DNA from: Daphnia carinata
Lineage: Eukaryota > Arthropoda > Branchiopoda > Diplostraca > Daphniidae
Direction: 5' to 3'
Assembly (NCBI RefSeq): GCF_022539665.2
Contig: NC_081337.1
Coordinates: forward strand, 6,920,679 to 6,984,678
Length of the DNA: 64,000 nt
Part shown: positions 37,601 through 48,396 of the stretch, piece by piece
How the letters are laid out: every line of letters starts with the position of its first letter
How positions within the stretch are numbered: the stretch's first letter is position 1
Program-made: the position numbers and the translations under genes
Notes under the pieces: model-generated
What the model was told of the DNA's origin: nothing
Database searches by the model: none
What the model saw: only the letters and a program-made list of their open reading frames with translations

Positions 37601-39520
37601 AAATGCGGGAGAGCAGGGATAAGAGAAGCGACTGTTGCTGTGTTGGCGTCTTAACAATTCAGGAGTTTGGAGAATGAGGAAACGTGTAGATATATTTATA
37701 TCGGTTAATTCGGTGAAAGAAAATACGTGCGGAATGCGGTTACCGAGTGCTCTTTCCCTGCCCCAGAGGAAAAACAATATCGACGGTGAACGCGTTGCAG
37801 ACGTACGTCGAAAAAGAAGAGCAGAGTGAATTTGTTTGGTAGTTGATTCTAACTTGGGCTCGTATTAGGATTGATTGGACTTGGGACATAGGGATTTTCT
37901 TTAGAACAGCTGATAAAAACAGTATGAGGAGGAAAAGAGGCGCAGGCCTTAATAGCTGCCCAGCAACCATTAAACAGATTGTTGTTGTGGGCGATGTTAC
38001 TAAAGGAAGTGCAAGGACACTATGACATTCTTTTTCGTCCCCACTTTGCCGTTGTCAACTACACATTTTTTGCCATAAGCACGCGATAGGTGGAATACCA
38101 TTCGCATTCTTGGTTAATCGCTGATTTCGCTGCTGATAAATTCGACTTCGCACATGGATATCACAGTGCTGATTATCTATCCAGTCTTGAAAATTTCTGA
38201 AAAACATGCAAGGTTACGACCTTGTAAAAAAAATAATCACGTCGTTATCAGAATTTTTTTTAGATCCAGTGGACGTGGAAGGATTGGAAATCTGGGAATC
38301 CTCAGTCATCCGGAGCTGGTTGACAAATCTTTTGGCGAATAAAGTGGGCGTGAAACTAAGGGCAATCCTTTTATCAAAAGGAAGCAGTTGTTTTCTCTCA
38401 TCGGGGAGGATTAGTCACATTTGACGCATGGAATTTCTCGTTTCGTGGGAGGAGATTATTGGGCTTCTCCCAATCGTCTGTACTGCCACACGAATGTTTG
38501 CCGCAAAGAGCCACCATAGGCTGAAACCAATAGAGTCATTTTCAACACACGCCTAGTCAAACGCACTGGAAGAATGTCATGGAATTTATCGCAAGTGATG
38601 ATTTGTTTATACTCAACGGATAGTTAGGTAAATCTATTAGTTATGGACAAATACGAATGTAATAGGAATAGTCCTTTATTAACATTCATCAAGTAAAAGG
38701 AGAGCGTTACGCTTATGATTTTGCATAGCGCGTTTTAAGCACCGTTTTCTTCAAGTTAGAATCCTCGTAACGCTATGTGCTGTGTCTGTTTGACCTTACT
38801 TCCGACGTGTTAGTTTTCCTGGACTATTTCAGCTTCACTTGAACCAACTCTTGAATCTGGCCAGCTGTGGCCAGCGAGGTGAACAGGCAGTCCTGGGAAG
38901 ACAGCCACTTGGTTGGGAATGTTCTTTCGGCTCATGTCTTTTCTCACAACATGCCGAAGCAGCCGTGGGAAGGCTCTCCTTCCGTGTTGTCAACTCACGT
39001 TCAAATTTGAACATGTGATTAGAAGCGATTCTAGTAGATCTGCGTGACGTGCAAAAGAGCAAGAGTTCTTTAAGAGTAAAATTGTAGGACAACTGAATAA
39101 ACAAGAAAAATTAAGCGCAACACTCGGGGTTCGCTGTCCTACACGTTTACTGGAGACACACACATGGAGAAGCTTTAACTCTGTGGTGATACAATTGTCG
39201 GTTCACATTTTTCTTATTGGTAAAATATAGCGGTAGAGGTAAGCGAGATTGATTTCAGCATTTTCATTGGTAATAGTCTTTACGAATTTGTGCTTTATCT
39301 GATGTCAAATTGAAAGCGCTGGCATTGTAAGTCAGGACAGTCTATGACATGCCGAAACAGATATCAAGGACGATTGTGGATATCAAGGTGATGTAGCTAC
39401 ACAAGGCTCTCTGATCATGCTCTTCGCTTAATTTTGCAGGTTACATTACGTGAGTAAAAGGAACGTGTAGAAATTTTCAATTTTCTGAAGCACCACCTAG
39501 TATTCTCATGATTGAAACAT
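34618..39520. other. Intergenic, no gene recognised
   Basis: About 4.9 kb between the start of the carboxypeptidase and the 3' end of the secreted-protein gene. The proximal few hundred bases presumably hold the carboxypeptidase promoter, but no TATA box is convincing. Open frames such as minus strand 36706-37062 and 38835-39104 have no domain and no matching exons. Confidence 0.45.
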
Positions 39521-39526
39521 TTTATT
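39521..39526 (-). terminator. Polyadenylation signal for the secreted-protein gene
   Basis: AATAAA on the minus strand (TTTATT on the plus strand), about 170 bp past the stop codon at 39695. It is the nearest canonical hexamer I saw downstream and is called from position only. Confidence 0.4.
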
Positions 39527-39694
39527 GTGATCTTTTCATGAAAAAATTGCGTGTTGAATTATTGCAAGTCTTCTGCAAACGGGAACTAGGGAGAATTATT
39601 ACGCCCGCGTTATGGATACAAAGTATTACTATCCGTCTTTCAAACATGGCAATAAAAGGCGTTACAAATAATGAAAAGAATAGCGCGGCGAGTG

Positions 39695-41598
39695 TCAGTA
39701 CCAAAAGTATGACAAGATAGAACGTTGAGTTGTAGCTTCTTCCCTTTTAATGACTTTTACTGATGGTTCCATGAAAGAAAAACGATATTTCCATGATTTT
39801 TTCGACGGCAGAGGCTGACCCTCGACCTGGTTCGATTGGCTGGCGTTGGCAGCCATATCGTCACGTCCGTTTTCATGGGCTGGCTCAGTCTTCTTGGCAG
39901 TAGGAATAGATGATTTAGTTGTCTCAGTAATATACGGTTTAGACGTAGTGGTGGCAGTCATTCTCGGATGGATGGCAGGGTTGTCTAGAGCATCCGCGTT
40001 CGACAAAGGAGTTTTTGTGGTGGTCACTGGAGACGTTAGCTCCTTCTGAATCTTGGGAATCATGCACATAATAAAGTAAGGATGAACAGGAATCGGTTCG
40101 TATGGATTTCGAACCAGAACAATTTGATAGGAAGACTTTCCGTTGTCTTCGTCATTGATGCTGATAATAACTGGCAATTTTACTCCGTTTTCCGACAGGT
40201 CACCTTGAATACTTTTAACCAAGATAAAAGGCTGGAAGAAAGGAGGAAGCGACGAACTAGTGTCCATTGCAACTACCACCTGAAATTCGGCCCAGATGTT
40301 CTCCATATCGTCGTGATTTGGAGGGCCCATAAGAGGTAACAGATTGGACTGAAGCGGTACAGATTTTGGAACTATGCCGATTGGACGGTTTCTTTCACGT
40401 GAATGGACGAAAATTTCAGGCCGAACAGCTGAAAGTTCAAAACTGTCTGGCACTTGGAATAGTGGCGTTTCCGGATGTCTTTCCGTGAACTGTTCCAGAG
40501 AGCGGAGTAGAATCTTTTCGGCAGTACGAGTAAGAGGAAGCGGTGATGGCGGAGTTACAAAGTCAACAGCTGAAGGCCGTAGGAATTCCAGTGGAGGGAT
40601 TGACAACATAGGCATCTGCTGTTGAACTACCGTGTTCCGAAATGACGGCTGATTCGTCTTGGAAGGAATGGCAGGCGGAACGCGCGATTGCACTTGTTGC
40701 GTAGCGAGAGAGTAAGACAACGGATGCGAATTAGGAAGGAAGCCCAAGCACACGTAGGAAGCCGCCGAAAATTCAGATTTCCGATTGTATCGAACTGCTA
40801 CAAGATGTGAATTGATTGGATTGAAGAAGCCCCCTGGATAGCGTAACCGTGGAAAATTGTAGCCTACAATCCGGGCGTTGTGAGGTAGAGGTTCGGTTTT
40901 AAACTTGATAACGATGAGCTCAAATTTTTCTGGCAAAACCTGGCCGTTTGGCAAGGCCAGGACTAACTGAGAAACTTCAGGTATTTTGACGTCGTCGACC
41001 CAGAGAAAGTTCGCAGTAAGTTGTTCGTTTTTTGGTAACAGGCCCAAAATTTGATGACCTGGAGTGTTAAACGGAGCAGCCACTACACTGTAGTTCGGGA
41101 TGTATGGAAGAGGTAGGTCTTCTTGGACTGCTGGAGATAACCCCTTCCTGCACGGAGTGGCTGTTGGCAAAGAAATGTCCTCCTTCAATACGTTGAAATC
41201 GTCAAATTCCTGGAATTTTTGCAAAACGAAACATCATCTAAACGTGTTCCACGGAGAACGGAAAATTCAAAAATATTTCTGTTTACGGGGTGTTTAGTCA
41301 AGCCAGTGCCTAGTGGTGACATAAATATTTTCATTGGTGCTTGGAACGATTCAGCAGGATCAAAAATGTCGAGAATCGAATCTTCATCGGGTGTTAAAAC
41401 ATCGTCAAGACTTCTCACAAAGAGGTCATTAAAATCATTACCGAGCCGATTGAACCAAAATGGAAATGCTGTGCTGTTTGTTACGAAGAAGGCAATCACT
41501 AATACAGCTCCGATTTTCTACGTTGCAAAACGAGCAAATTAGGAATTCATAGCGTTACAATAAAAGTAGTTGAACAGCAATCCTTGGCTTACCTTCAT
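39695..41598 (-). CDS. Unrecognised secreted protein, 583 residues (3 coding exons)
   Basis: Exons on the minus strand are 41598-41593 (only Met-Lys), 41517-41287 and 41209-39695. The 79-bp intron between the last two is inferred from a switch of open frame with GTAAAC...TTCCAG borders. The N-terminus (MKKIGAVLVIAFFVTNSTA, then FPFWF) is a strong signal peptide, with no later membrane segment, so the product is probably secreted. The mature protein is acidic near the start (LDDVLTPDEDSILDIFDP) and Pro-rich in the middle. It contains few cysteines (TPCRKG, YVCLGF, FIMCMIP). A Thr/Ser-rich stretch (TTTKTP...TETTKSSIPTAKK) precedes a basic C-terminus ending SILSYFWY. I recognise no domain; it may be a lineage-restricted extracellular or matrix protein. 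Length and coherence make a chance frame very unlikely. Confidence 0.8.
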
Positions 41599-41647
41599 CT
41601 TCGGCAGTTGGCGTGTATACTGTAAAATCGGCTGGATAGAAAACTCT

Positions 41648-41654
41648 CTATATA
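41648..41654 (-). promoter_or_regulatory. TATA-box candidate for the secreted-protein gene
   Basis: TATATAG on the minus strand lies about 50 bp before the start codon at 41598. A TSS about 30 bp downstream would fall near an ACAGT initiator-like sequence (about 41621-41625) and leave a 5' leader of about 25 bases. Position and sequence fit, but no transcript data are available. Confidence 0.4.
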
Positions 41655-42849
41655 CCTGTTTCGCCTTCTAACAATTAAGCCTACCTTTGAAGAATTGCAA
41701 GCACTTCCAAGAACTAATACTTCATGGCCTTTTCTGCTTGATTTCATCAACGAGCAATTAATAGTCTGATTCTTCAAAACAATAAGTTAGGAACGCAGTA
41801 CGAAGTTTTAATGCTAGAACTCGTAGAGACAAGGGTATTTGGATTGTTGTCCAAATATTCTAGGGCATGGTGCAAAATGAACTTATTCTAGGAAACCGTT
41901 GGCATTGCTAAATGAGGGAGTTTAGTAGCATACACATTATTGACCTTTCTGTATACCATTAGTAACAATAACAGTTGCTATAAGTATGTGTGCAATCTCA
42001 GACAGCTCATGCTTTGGAAAAGAATGGAGGGTGCTTTGCTTAATTTACCAGAATGATCTCATGAAGTTCAGAGCTGTGTTTGTATTTGGCACCCAGCATC
42101 TTGTTTTGCAGCTGATGTTCAACTCCTAAGCGTCCAAAATTAATAATGATTCCGGTTGTTGTGTTACCGAATGGATTGGAAGGAATATTTAAACATTGAT
42201 GAAAGGTATCCTAATGCAAATATGAGAAATCTCGTATTTAAACTCATTAAAGGTTGTAATTTCCGATGTTAAAATAAATTTAACTAGAGAATCAGGTTGC
42301 CAAAAGTAACGAAAAAACGCAATTAAACTTCGATAGAGAAAGAAAGTAAGAGTAATAAAGCTACAAAGTACATATTCAAACAATCTGGTATCTTTTATTT
42401 TAATCAGCAGGTAGGGTGATAACAAAAAATACGTATTATGCCGACGAAAAGTTTCAAATTTGTATGGAAATCCGTAAAGCGTACGTCTCTCTAATCGTTA
42501 GATTCGTTATCGTAACCACGGTGTACCAAGGAATGTCCTGTACATTGTCCTTGTAGTGTACACCATGTCGTAACTGGAGCCGCTAAGTAAAGTTTATTTT
42601 GGTATACGTTGCAACGTCGATTTAATTTTATTAAACTGACGATTTGTCGGTCTGCATCAAGCTTTTGTGAGGTTTCATTTCTTCTTATTAACAAGTTTGA
42701 TCGTTTTTAAAGTATATGGTAAGACGATATTTGCCCTATTGGTTATCATTATTGTTACTTCACTGGAAGGTTTTCCATTGTTCAAATTTATGATTGTCCC
42801 AGCATATATGAGAAGTCCTCTTTAATGTTATTGTATCCTTAAAGCAGAC
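41655..42849. other. Intergenic spacer between divergent genes
   Basis: AT-rich spacer between the minus-strand secreted-protein gene and the plus-strand zinc-finger gene. It should contain the zinc-finger gene's promoter and leader. I see no coding exon or recognisable motif in it. Confidence 0.45.
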
Positions 42850-45800
42850 ATGGATCGCCATAGGGGATCTGCCTATCGGAGTCTTTCGTCATCAAATTAC
42901 TCATCATCTGGTTATGCTCCAAGAAATTTTGATAATAACTATCATCGCAGAGGCCAAAGCAATGAAATCCCTCATCTTGGTTGGTCAAGTGAAAGAGGTA
43001 GCCATCCTGCATCTAAGGAACATGAAAGATATTCATCGTCTGAGAGAGGTGTTTTTTTTCTTGTAAACTGTGCCATCTAAATTGTTCTACATATAACATT
43101 TATTCTATAAAGGTGCTAAGAGAAGATATGAACATTCAGGAGACCATAAAAAATCATATAGCCATGTAAGTGTCTGCTTCAGTTAAAACTTTTATTCAGT
43201 GATGTTATTATTTGAATCAAACTAACGGTAATTTTTTTTCTACAGCATGGTCATGACCAGGAACCTCAACGAAAGTATCAACGTTCTAATGGGAGCAACA
43301 GTTTTGATGTAAGTTTTACTATTTGTGTACCATTTCTGTATAGCTGATTACTTGAGATGCCAGAACTGGATGTTAATTTTGTGCAGCAAGCATAATTCTA
43401 GGGAGATATTAAAACCCACGATGTGGGAGAATTCCTTGCTAGTAAGACATATTGAATCAACCAAACCAAGGAAGAAGATTTACATGAAAGATGTCTTAAA
43501 TGGCGTGTTAAAACAAACAAATCTTGCTCCCTAACCCGTAGGATCGGAGTAATCAGCTTCACCATCGCTCGCAATATGAACAAAGCTCGTCGAGTAATCG
43601 TGGCCGTAACTACACCTACGAAAACAGCCGACCAAGCAGTCATGATCATGATTCGAATCTATCTCAACGACGTGCTAATGAAAACCGCCGGTATCAGCAG
43701 CGTGGTGTTGGCTCCAGCGGTGGCCATCGAGGAAGTGGAGGTTTTATTTCATCTCGAGGAAGAGGGCGTGGACGGGGAGCTAATAGAAATCACAATGCTG
43801 GTTCGCATTCCAAAAACAAAGACTATCAAAGAGAAAAAAATGAAAATTCCCCATCCCCAAACCGGCTGTCTATAAAAGAAGAAGCTACATGTGCTAGCGA
43901 CGTTCCCTCGTTTTCACCTAGTCGTCAACCACCAGAAAACAATCTTGATGCAACGTCTAACAAAGTCGCCGTGGCTCGTTCGGAGAGCGACAAATCAACG
44001 AGGTAAATCAAATGCAGAAATGATATAAGGACAAAAAGCGGAACATGAGATTCCAAGCATTTTTCCTCGACTAAAAGGAAAACTATTACGGAGGAAATCA
44101 CCTGATAACTGTAAATTACAAACAATTATGAATTAACCATGCACAGAAGCAAATATCGAACCTTTCGGAATTTAACTCTACCAGACGCAATGGAGCAGCA
44201 AAATGCATCCGGGGTTCTGAACTTACTCCAAATTTTTTTTTTCTATTTTTTTCCTCACCCTTATTCGCCCTGTCACTTTGCCGCAGCTCGTGTTCATCAG
44301 CTTTTAGATTGATAATTCTAATTCGTTATGCTCGTTGTCGAGAGCAGTACGTTGTTTTCTATTGCTTTAGGCGATTTAACATAATTGTTATGAATTCTTT
44401 CAGAGAACAAGAGGGTGATGGACATGAAAAGGCGATTGAAATTAAATTGGAAAAGGACGAAGCCATTGACGTAAGTAAAAAAATGGACGAGGATCAACTT
44501 TCTAGAACAGAAGAAGCTGAAAAAAAACCCGAGGTATCATTTCTAGTTTATTGTAGTTATTTGCATTCTTATATAGAGTTAAATACTTTCTCCAGACCGA
44601 GAGATCTCCGAAACGAAAGGGTACATCTAAGGAGTTCCCAGAGCATTTCATCAGGTTGCAGTGCCCCCATTGCAACCAACGATCCGTTACATTTAGAGTA
44701 ATTTATTTGAAATTAGGCGATTTCTAATATGCGTAAAATAATTCTTTTTATTTTTAAGGAATACATTCTTCATCTATCGTCACCACGACATGAAAAATCT
44801 CTTGAAAAGATTTCGCTGCAACATCGAATGTCGCTAGCCAAGTTGAGAACTCGACAGCGCAAAGAGCAGTTACAGATCGAGGCTCAAACTTCTCGCTCAT
44901 CCCACAAAAGTCAGATGAACTTCTGTGCCATTTGTAAACTCTGTCACAGTGAAAGTCGTCCGAATCATGAAATCACGGAATTACATAAGGTATTCATCGA
45001 TTATACATGATGCGCCGTCATGAAAGTCAATTCACCTTGTCCTGTCTGTTTCTTTTCTCAGATCATCAAGAATTTTCTAATGCCCTATTGTCCAATATGT
45101 CGAGTCAATTTTAAGTCTCGAATGCTGTATGAGAAACACGTCGCTACTTTATCGCACATTAAGGTAATTTTCGTCTTAAATTCGTCAGACCTATGTTAAA
45201 TACTAACATTTTATAATGTTTTTACAGAATAAGGTTAACATGGAAAAGAGCTACGAACGCCGCCGTGAAGAAGAACGCAAACATGATAGGAACGGCTTTG
45301 AAAAGGAGGAAGTTATATTAGACTTGGAAAATTTCATGACGCTTGATGCCGTTGGCAGCGTTGACGGTATGCAAATAATGTACACAACTCTGTTACATTT
45401 GATTGACAGTTTATTTTGGGTACAGGTGACAATGATAATGGGTTGTCGTTAGAGGAAACCGCTGTCGGTCAAGAGTGTGTGAAGAAAGTCGAGGCATTTT
45501 TTTGTGACCTTTGTCAAAGATATTTAAGCCGAGTGGAACCTTTAGAGAAGGGTCTCGAGTTCCATTGTCGTACACGGTCGCATCACCGAGCCTACGAGGA
45601 ACGTCAAAACAGCCACAAAGAACTCGAAGCTGGTGCCGAGGTGAGGAAAAGTTACAATATTTTGGTTAATAAAAATACATCATGACTTCGATTCTAACTT
45701 GTGTAGTCGGAAGGAGCTGTAGAAAAAGAAGGATTGAAGCGTTCAGAAAGCCAAGAACTTTTGCTAGTTGAAGCCGAAAAAGACATTGGCGAAATGTGTG

Positions 45801-46029
45801 ATCTCATTGGCGATGAAGACCGAACCGCAGAAGAAGAGATCGGAGCCGTAAGAAACTTACCAAAATATTGATTCGGAAGACAACTAATAATGATGGTATT
45901 CTTTTTATATTTCAGTTGAGAGAGAGTAGTGGGAATGTCGAAGAACAAGCCCATAATGAAGAAAATCCTGAAAACACCCTAACAACAAGTAATGATACAT
46001 GCGAACAGGACAACTCATCCATGATTTAG
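42850..46029 (+). CDS. U1/matrin-type zinc-finger protein, Pep/CIZ1-like (12 exons)
   Basis: Exons are 42850-43048, 43113-43165, 43246-43308, 43542-44002, 44404-44533, 44596-44697, 44759-44989, 45062-45163, 45228-45366, 45426-45640, 45707-45847 and 45916-46029, giving 649 residues with all phases matching. The first 260 residues are low complexity, rich in Ser, Arg, Asn and Gly with an RG-type patch (SSRGRGRGRGANRN), typical of RNA-binding nuclear proteins. C2H2 fingers follow with Cys pairs at about 325/328 (CPHC), 392/395 (CAIC), 423/426 (CPIC) and 520/523 (CDLC). The last is followed by HCRTRSHHRAY and preceded by LENFMTLDAVGSVDG, as in the matrin-3/ZNF638/CIZ1 group. The C-terminus is acidic. 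The closest family I can name is Drosophila Pep (zinc finger protein on ecdysone puffs) or CIZ1; which one is uncertain. Exon 5 also has an in-phase donor at 44471. Confidence 0.85.
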
Positions 46030-46312
46030 GAATGGATCCGTACGTGTTCTTAAGATAAATTGTTAGCATCCGCCTCGAGTTGAACTATCGATTCGAAGTC
46101 ATGCAAACACATAAAAGGGCGTCACATATGTATGCCAAATGCCATTTGTTCTTATCTTCTATTTTGGTTAGAAATAAGCGCACACAGCCCAACATTACTT
46201 CGATTACATGGAAGCGAAATGGACTTAAACTCTGGTAATTAGTTTTGAGCAGTTCACTCCCTTTGTTTATGCGAAGTAATGTAACGTTGTCATTGATGTA
46301 CTTTTAAATGAC

Positions 46313-46318
46313 ATTAAA
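46313..46318 (+). terminator. Polyadenylation signal (ATTAAA) of the zinc-finger gene
   Basis: ATTAAA about 285 bp after the stop codon at 46029 is the best hexamer before the convergent PPIL3 gene. The assignment is by position. Confidence 0.4.
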
Positions 46319-46395
46319 TTGAGAATGGAACTCTGAAACTTAGTCGTTTTCATTCTTTATAATATAAATCATTCATCCGTATACAATTCATAAGG

Positions 46396-46401
46396 TTTAT
46401 T
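46396..46401 (-). terminator. PPIL3 polyadenylation signal overlapping its stop codon
   Basis: On the minus strand the end of the gene reads GCACAATAAACC: the AATAAA hexamer contains the TAA stop codon (46399-46397). Cleavage 15-25 bases downstream would leave almost no 3' untranslated region. The zinc-finger transcript coming from the other side ends only about 50 bp away. Confidence 0.5.
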
Positions 46402-47231
46402 GTGCCATTGGATTAGCATGAATTGTCACGCTATTTAAATGTATATCTTTCAATGGGCGGTGATTTTTCGGATTAACCTGTATTCCGTCAAAAATTTGGT
46501 ATAGAGAATAAACGGATAATACATCGTATTATTATTCTTACCGCCAGTTTTTCCAACTCGTCCAACACATCAAATCCATCTATAACTCTAAGGAAAACAG
46601 TAATTCAATAGACTGAAAAACAGGTTGATTATCATACTAAAACATAACTTACTTTCCAAATATTGTGTACTTTAGATCCAAATGCGGTTGTGGACCATAG
46701 GTAATAAAAAATTGACTTCCATTTGTGTTTGGTCCAGAATTTGCCATGGAAATATACCCTCGATTTTTATGTTTCAGTTCTTCTGAGAGTTCATCTTCAA
46801 ATTTTCTACCCCAAATGGACATGCCTCCTTTCCCTGTGTTAGTAGGATCTCCTGTTTGCACCATGAATCCTTTAATGTTTCGATGGAAAAGGCAACCATT
46901 ATAGTAATTGCTGGCACAGAGGGCTAAGAAATTCTAAACAAATAAAAATATTAAAACTTTTGGATAAGCAAAATGTCACTAAAGCAAATTTCCGTACCTC
47001 TGCTGCTCTTGGGGTTACATCACAGAACACTTCAATCTGTTTGATGTTATAAAATCATAACGCATAATGAGATTAAAAAATGCGAACCGACTTTGAAATT
47101 TTGAATCTGTAATGCCTTAAATACCTTAATATTGCCCAGATCAGTGTGAAGCGTGACAGACTGAAATGATAAATTCTAATTTAGCATTACGGCTCCAAAC
47201 AAAAGGTGTACGATAGTTATGTACGAACCAT
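46397..47231 (-). CDS. PPIL3: Peptidyl-prolyl cis-trans isomerase-like 3 (cyclophilin, 6 exons)
   Basis: A small nuclear cyclophilin found in spliceosomes that isomerises Xaa-Pro bonds. Minus-strand exons are 47231-47229 (the ATG alone), 47160-47125, 47036-46998, 46933-46653, 46587-46542 and 46477-46397. They give 161 residues, exactly the length of human PPIL3. Diagnostic segments are [48 protein letters not shown] (catalytic Arg in FHR), [36 protein letters not shown] and the C-terminal TIHANPMAQ. All core active-site residues of the cyclophilin fold (Arg, Phe, Gln of the FHR, GSQFFI and LD(L/M)KYT motifs) are present. The gene is tail-to-tail with the zinc-finger gene and has a repeat element about 200 bp upstream of its start. 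Confidence 0.96.
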
Positions 47232-47428
47232 TGTAGCGTTATCCTTGTTAGTATTAAATTTAACTACAGCAATATCACTTCTTCGTTTTATTGCAGTGAT
47301 CTAGTGGTTTTAAAATTGCAATTTAAACAATTCTACTCATTTAAACACGGTTTTGTTTCAAACATAGACATGTTGTCTGCTTGAAGCTTGGTGGAGGATT
47401 CAGCATTGCCATTTGAACTTCTTTATAC
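47232..47428. promoter_or_regulatory. PPIL3 upstream region
   Basis: About 200 bp between the PPIL3 start codon and the first base of the repeat pair. The promoter should lie here or within the repeat. No TATA box is evident. Confidence 0.35.
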
Positions 47429-48396
47429 GTCGGGCTAAAAAATAAGCCCGACAAAATAAGCCCGGCTTTTCTATTTATTTTTTTTAAATTAAGATATTGC
47501 TATTAAAAATGTATGTTTTTTATTTAAAATTAAACAGGGATATCGAATATCGATTTGTTTTTGGGATTTATGGTTTATGAGTTATTCACATCCAAAGTGA
47601 TTGTGATAAAGCTATTTTGATTCCGTTTTATTAAAAAACCGCTTAGTAGAAAAAAAAGTTATGTTTTATTCAGAATCAGCGCTTAATTTTGGTTATAGCA
47701 GGCTATTTTTCATCGAATTCCCAGTTAAATTTTTTTGCCCAATTTTTTGTACAAAAAGTCGGGCTTAAAAAGTCGGGCTTATTTTATTTTTGCTAAAATT
47801 TAACAGAACGAATTAAGAATAATTTCGATCAAAAATAAACGAGGAACACATATTCGGAATGTGTGTTCATCTAAAAAAGGTAAAAAGCTCCTAAAAAAGT
47901 AAGGCTCAAAAATAAACCCGACAAAAAATAAGCCCGATAAAAAAATAAGCCCGCTTTTTTCTACATATTTATTTTTATTTTTTTTTTACTTGAAAAATTG
48001 TTATAAAATAAATGCTTTTTTCTCAAAATTCAACAAGGATATCGAACATTCATTTGGTTTCTATTCCGGATTTATGGTTTATGAGTTATTCAAATCCAAA
48101 GTGGTTGTGATAAATTCATTTTGATTCCGTTTTATTAAAAAACCGTTTAATGGAAAAAAAAACTTACATTTAGTCGGGATTAGCGTTCAGTTTTGATTAT
48201 AGCAGGCTTTTTTGTCAAATTTTTTATTCTAAATTTTTTAAAACAAAAAGTCGGGCTGAAAAAGTCGGGCTTAAAAAGTCGGGCTTAAAAAGTTGGACTT
48301 AAAAAGTTGGGCTTATTAAATTTTTTGCTACAATCTGTGAATACAGCAAATTACGCATGATTTCGATTCAATAAAAAGGAGGAACACATATTCGTT
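47429..48396. mobile_element. Two tandem ~0.5-kb MITE-like units with inverted GTCGGGCTTATTT termini
   Basis: Each unit opens with AAATAAGCCCGAC-type repeats (47441-47465; 47906-47954) and closes with the same motif inverted as GTCGGGCTTA repeats (47758-47785; 48250-48315). Units therefore carry subterminal inverted repeats. The interiors are collinear: GGTTTATGAGTTATTCA is at 47572 and 48076, TTTTGATTCCGTTTTATTAAAAAACCG follows in both, and GGAACACATATTCG is at 47843 and 48381. The offset is 504-538 bp. At 47429-47452 there is a perfect short palindrome, GTCGGGCT...AGCCCGAC. There is no open frame for a transposase. The terminal motif is identical to that of the repeats at 2.5 and 22.1 kb. 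Confidence 0.75.

Noticed and set aside
39846-40625. Several plus-strand open frames
   Set aside because: Shadows on the antisense strand of the large exon of the secreted-protein gene.
42850-43860. Plus-strand open frame 43576-43875 in another frame
   Set aside because: It is out of frame with the RG/Ser-rich exon 4 of the zinc-finger gene, whose phase is fixed by both flanking splice sites.
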